Part shown: in pieces, positions 8,300-9,320 of the stretch
How positions within the stretch are numbered: position 1 is the stretch's first letter
How the letters are laid out: each line of letters starts with the position of its first letter
Assembly: GCA_023485205.1 (NCBI GenBank)
Contig: JAMCZX010000047.1
Coordinates: forward strand, 1 to 9,320
Origin: Candidatus Omnitrophota bacterium
GTDB taxonomy: Bacteria; Ratteibacteria; UBA8468; B48-G9; DTJG01
Direction of reading: 5' to 3'
DNA length: 9,320 nucleotides
Notes under the pieces: model-generated
Told to the model about the DNA's origin: nothing
What the model saw: the letters and a program-made list of their open reading frames with translations, nothing else
Database searches by the model: none
Position numbers and translations under genes: made by a program

Positions 8300-9287
8300 T
8301 CTTTTCCCCGGGTAAAATTATTTTTTCAATCCACTTGGAATTATTTTTAATAAACTGAAATGCTTTCTCAATTTTTAAGTCTTCTTTCCAATCATCAAGC
8401 CGCCCGGTCTCTTCCAACCGTTTTTTTATATTTGAAGCAGAATCCCCTAAATCTAAAGATACTTTCTGCAGACTTTCCTCTATTTCTCCCGGGGAAACAT
8501 CAATATTTTCCATCTCAACTATTTTTTCAAGAATAAAATATTTTTTTAATTGGTCTTCTGTATAAGGTTTGGCTTTTTTTAGTGTATCATCAACTATTTT
8601 ATCTATTTCTTCTTTTGTTTTATTTGTTAAATCCATAGACTTCAACAAATCTTCTGCGATTTTTCTTGTTTTATTAAATAAAAATCTTTCTGGAATTTCA
8701 ACCTCACTATTCTGGAAAATTTCTTTCCATATTTGTTCTTCTTCAACCTGAAGAGCTTTTTGTTTATTATATTCTGTAAACTGATTGGCTATTTTTTCTT
8801 TCCATGCTTTTCTTTTTTCCGGGTCAATAACAGAAATAGCAAATTCTTTGTTTTTTTCATATTGGGTCATAACTTTTTCAACATCTTCATTGCCAAACGG
8901 CTCTGGCTCTGTTTTTTTCACCACTATTTCTTTATATTTTTTTACTATAGTATCAGGTTTTGTTTCTATATAAACCTTAAAATTAAGTACAGTATCAAGT
9001 TTAACATCAGAAATTTCCGGGTCAATAATTGATTCAATGTTGGATTGTTTTATAAAATCCAGATAAGAATGTCTTATCAAATTTTCTATAATCTGTTTCT
9101 TTATTTCTTCACTATATTTTATTTGAATGACACTTTCAGGGATTTTACCAGGTCTAAACCCTGGAACTTTAGCAGTATCTAAAAATCCTTTAATTACAAC
9201 CTGTTTTTCTTTTTCAACTGTTTCTTTATCTATTTCAAACAATATTTCTTTACCATATTTAGAAGCTTCTTTTATTTCCGTTTTCAT
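8271..9287 (-). CDS. tig: Trigger factor lacking the PPIase domain
   Basis: Trigger factor is the ATP-independent chaperone that binds ribosomal protein L23 at the exit tunnel and shields nascent chains. Residues 1-110 match the ribosome-binding domain, including the signature loop [10 protein letters not shown] (41-50) and the helix [19 protein letters not shown]. Residues from about 120 to 320 are helical and charged and resemble the C-terminal arm domain ([31 protein letters not shown]). The FKBP-like PPIase domain that normally lies between these parts (about 100 residues, with FxGxxDG-like segments) is absent. This explains the 338-residue length against about 430 in E. coli. The reading frame is clean, so this is a domain absence rather than a broken gene. 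The lysine-rich tail overlaps the clpP start. The ATG has a CAGGA site six bases upstream. It is probably the first gene of the transcript. Confidence 0.9.
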   Translation of the reverse strand: MKTEIKEASKYGKEILFEIDKETVEKEKQVVIKGFLDTAKVPGFRPGKIPESVIQIKYSEEIKKQIIENLIRHSYLDFIKQSNIESIIDPEISDVKLDTVLNFKVYIETKPDTIVKKYKEIVVKKTEPEPFGNEDVEKVMTQYEKNKEFAISVIDPEKRKAWKEKIANQFTEYNKQKALQVEEEQIWKEIFQNSEVEIPERFLFNKTRKIAEDLLKSMDLTNKTKEEIDKIVDDTLKKAKPYTEDQLKKYFILEKIVEMENIDVSPGEIEESLQKVSLDLGDSASNIKKRLEETGRLDDWKEDLKIEKAFQFIKNNSKWIEKIILPGEKNEKKEKPIE

Positions 9288-9293
9288 AATTTT

Positions 9294-9298
9294 TCCTG
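9294..9298 (-). promoter_or_regulatory. Shine-Dalgarno site for tig
   Basis: The minus strand reads CAGGA followed by six A/T bases and the ATG. It is a moderate ribosome binding site and supports the chosen start, which also fits the conserved beginning of the trigger factor N-domain. Confidence 0.6.
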
Positions 9299-9307
9299 TT
9301 TTTTTTA

Positions 9308-9320
9308 TGTTATAATATAA
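9308..9320. promoter_or_regulatory. Possible -10 promoter element(s) at the right edge
   Basis: The segment is nearly palindromic. On the plus strand, 9308-9316 reads TGTTATAAT, an extended -10 box that would direct transcription rightwards out of the window. On the minus strand, 9319-9314 reads TATATT, a passable -10 box for tig with a start near 9307 and a leader of about 20 nt. Any -35 box for tig lies beyond the edge. In such AT-rich DNA these matches arise easily by chance, so this is a suggestion only. Confidence 0.25.

Larger units (their letters stand above)
13..9287 (-). other. Probable single operon tig-clpP-lon-purF-carA-carB(N)-guaA
   Basis: All seven genes share one strand. Junctions are tig/clpP overlap 29 nt (8 nt if clpP starts at TTG), clpP-lon gap 9 nt, lon-purF gap 1 nt, purF/carA overlap 22 nt, carA/carB overlap 22 nt, and carB/guaA overlap 4 nt. 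No gap has room for a terminator or a complete promoter outside coding sequence. Co-transcription is an inference from spacing; internal promoters inside the genes cannot be excluded. Confidence 0.7.

Noticed and set aside
8569..9032. Plus-strand open frames opposite tig that look membrane-like
   Set aside because: The Phe/Ile-rich composition is what the antisense of Lys/Glu-rich tig codons gives; no start context or family support.
9299..9306. Run of eight T on the plus strand as a rho-independent terminator
   Set aside because: No GC-rich stem precedes it on the plus strand, and it falls in the probable leader of tig on the minus strand, where it reads as a run of A.
1..9320. A new defence, mobile or secondary-metabolite system
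   Set aside because: All seven genes belong to well-known housekeeping families and there is no unexplained space between them; the novelty is limited to variants within those families.

Overview
The window is an AT-rich bacterial chromosomal segment, roughly two thirds A+T by eye. Seven genes lie head to tail on the minus strand, so transcription runs from right to left. In that order they are tig (trigger factor), clpP, lon, purF, carA, the amino-terminal half of carB, and guaA. The coding is almost continuous: neighbours overlap by 4 to 34 nt or are separated by 1 to 9 nt. I see no intergenic stretch above 35 nt, and no tRNA, rRNA, CRISPR array, insertion sequence or phage gene. The layout looks like one long polycistronic unit whose promoter lies at or beyond the right edge.

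The right part (about 5315-9287) is a proteostasis block: a ribosome-associated chaperone, a ClpP peptidase subunit and a Lon protease. It resembles the widespread tig-clpP-clpX-lon cluster, but clpX is absent. The trigger factor lacks the FKBP-like PPIase domain. ClpP keeps its serine and aspartate but has Met where the catalytic His should align.

The left part (13-5313) is a glutamine-dependent nucleotide block. PurF makes phosphoribosylamine for purines, CarA and CarB make carbamoyl phosphate for pyrimidines and arginine, and GuaA makes GMP. Each of these systems uses ammonia from glutamine. CarB stops exactly at the boundary between its two homologous halves and is joined to guaA by an ATGA overlap, so it looks like a naturally split carB whose second half must be elsewhere.

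The left edge is suspicious. GuaA ends about 115 residues early, just where the window turns into a 25-nt perfect inverted copy of a guaA segment at 188-212. This looks like a fold-back junction, probably an assembly or amplification artefact at a contig end, so the truncation should not be read as biology without checking.

The organism cannot be named from this window. The AT richness, the PPIase-less trigger factor, the split carB and the dense gene packing would fit a thermophilic or uncultivated candidate-phylum bacterium, but that is inference. The gene families are all known ones and I found no new multi-gene system. The points of interest are departures from the family norm in tig, clpP, carB and guaA.
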